Part shown: positions 63,719 through 64,000 of the stretch, in pieces
Layout of the letters: every line of letters starts with the position of its first letter
Position numbering within the stretch: the stretch's first letter is position 1
Source: Paraburkholderia solitsugae
GTDB lineage: Bacteria; Pseudomonadota; Gammaproteobacteria; Burkholderiales; Burkholderiaceae
Direction: 5' to 3'
Assembly: GCF_013177695.1 (NCBI RefSeq)
Contig: NZ_WOEY01000037.1
Coordinates: 62,001-126,000 of the forward strand
DNA: 64,000 nucleotides
Made by a program: the position numbers and the translations under genes
Notes under the pieces: generated by a model
Databases searched by the model: none
Told to the model about the DNA's origin: nothing
The model's input: the letters and a program-made list of their open reading frames with translations, nothing else

Positions 63719-64000
63719 ATGAAAAAAGTCACGCTCAATGGTAGTTTCCCTATGATCCGCGGCGCGGTCATGGGGCCGATTGTGCGCGCACTCGATGCAT
63801 CCGACGCCAATTGCGACGCGCTGCTCGAAGCGTTCGGCATGAGCCGGAAGCTCCTGTCGAATCCGTATGAAATCCTGCCGCTCACGCGTTATGTGGCGGC
63901 ATTCGAGCGCGCCGCCGAGGTACTCGGCGAACCATCGCTCGGCTTGCGTCTGGGCAGCGAATTGCAATTGACGGAGCTCGGGCCGGCAGGGCTCGTGTTT
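63719..64000 (+). CDS. AraC-family regulator, N-terminal part (3' end outside window)
   Basis: ATG at 63719 with GAGAGGAGA eight bases upstream opens 94 codons to the window end. The product (MKKVTLNGSFPMIRG, LEAFGMSRKLLSNPYEILPL, FERAAEVLGEPSLGLRLGSE) matches the ligand-binding Arabinose_bd domain of AraC-type regulators of the OruR group. The DNA-binding domain lies beyond the edge. Divergent from tynA, it probably controls the amine-oxidation genes, a role FeaR plays in E. coli, though FeaR has a different N-terminal domain type. Confidence 0.8.
   Translation, partial: MKKVTLNGSFPMIRGAVMGPIVRALDASDANCDALLEAFGMSRKLLSNPYEILPLTRYVAAFERAAEVLGEPSLGLRLGSELQLTELGPAGLVF

Overview
The window looks like chromosomal DNA of a Paraburkholderia or Burkholderia-type betaproteobacterium. 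Coding DNA is GC-rich with strong G/C third-position bias. The first 28 kb has the gene content and order of a bce (cepacian-type) exopolysaccharide locus. The glc operon, the nitrate reductase/flavoprotein fusion, the porin and the repeat family also fit that group. Assignment is from gene content and recognised protein motifs only; no database search was run.

Region 1 (1-28.1 kb) is the exopolysaccharide locus. A divergent manC/bceA, cut by the window edge, and an AT-rich intergenic region precede a forward operon bceBCDEFGHIJK. This encodes the priming glycosyltransferase, UDP-glucose dehydrogenase, tyrosine phosphatase, outer-membrane exporter, BY-kinase copolymerase, glycosyltransferases and polymerase, and it ends at a bidirectional terminator. 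Then come reverse-strand bceN (GDP-mannose dehydratase), an SGNH hydrolase and an acyltransferase. Next are a forward secreted beta-propeller-like protein, the flippase and a two-domain glycosyltransferase, followed by a reverse-strand second acyltransferase, a 47-residue membrane peptide and galU. Sugar-nucleotide supply, repeat-unit assembly, acylation, flipping, polymerisation, export and phosphorylation control are all present. A GDP-4-keto-6-deoxymannose reductase is not seen.

Region 2 (28-37 kb) is glycolate use: glcD-glcE-glcF-glcG-glcB on the reverse strand and the divergent regulator glcC, with two matching operator-like dyads between them. A MOSC-domain protein follows. Region 3 (37-46.2 kb) is assimilatory nitrate/nitrite reduction: nirB, nirD, a 1,400-residue nitrate reductase fused to a CysJ-like flavoprotein, and a nitrate transporter. 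nirB has a striking control region: two NtrC-like dyads 21 bp apart, a near-consensus sigma-54 promoter, a hexaloop hairpin at the predicted 5' end of the leader, and a long intrinsic terminator before the gene. The transporter has a second sigma-54-like promoter.

Region 4 (46.3-49.3 kb) has an AHSA1/ArsR pair with a dyad over its start codon, and an AbiE-like toxin-antitoxin pair with two long direct repeats upstream. Region 5 (49.3-57.7 kb) is a porin plus an aldehyde/acid-sugar catabolic group (AldA-like dehydrogenase, MFS carrier, enolase-superfamily protein, GMC oxidoreductase) and a LysR regulator.

Region 6 (57.7-64 kb) is an aromatic-amine module: copper amine oxidase, phenylacetaldehyde dehydrogenase, an uncharacterised membrane protein and a partial AraC-type regulator. 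It is interleaved with three copies of a structured interspersed repeat whose central hairpin shows compensatory base changes between copies.
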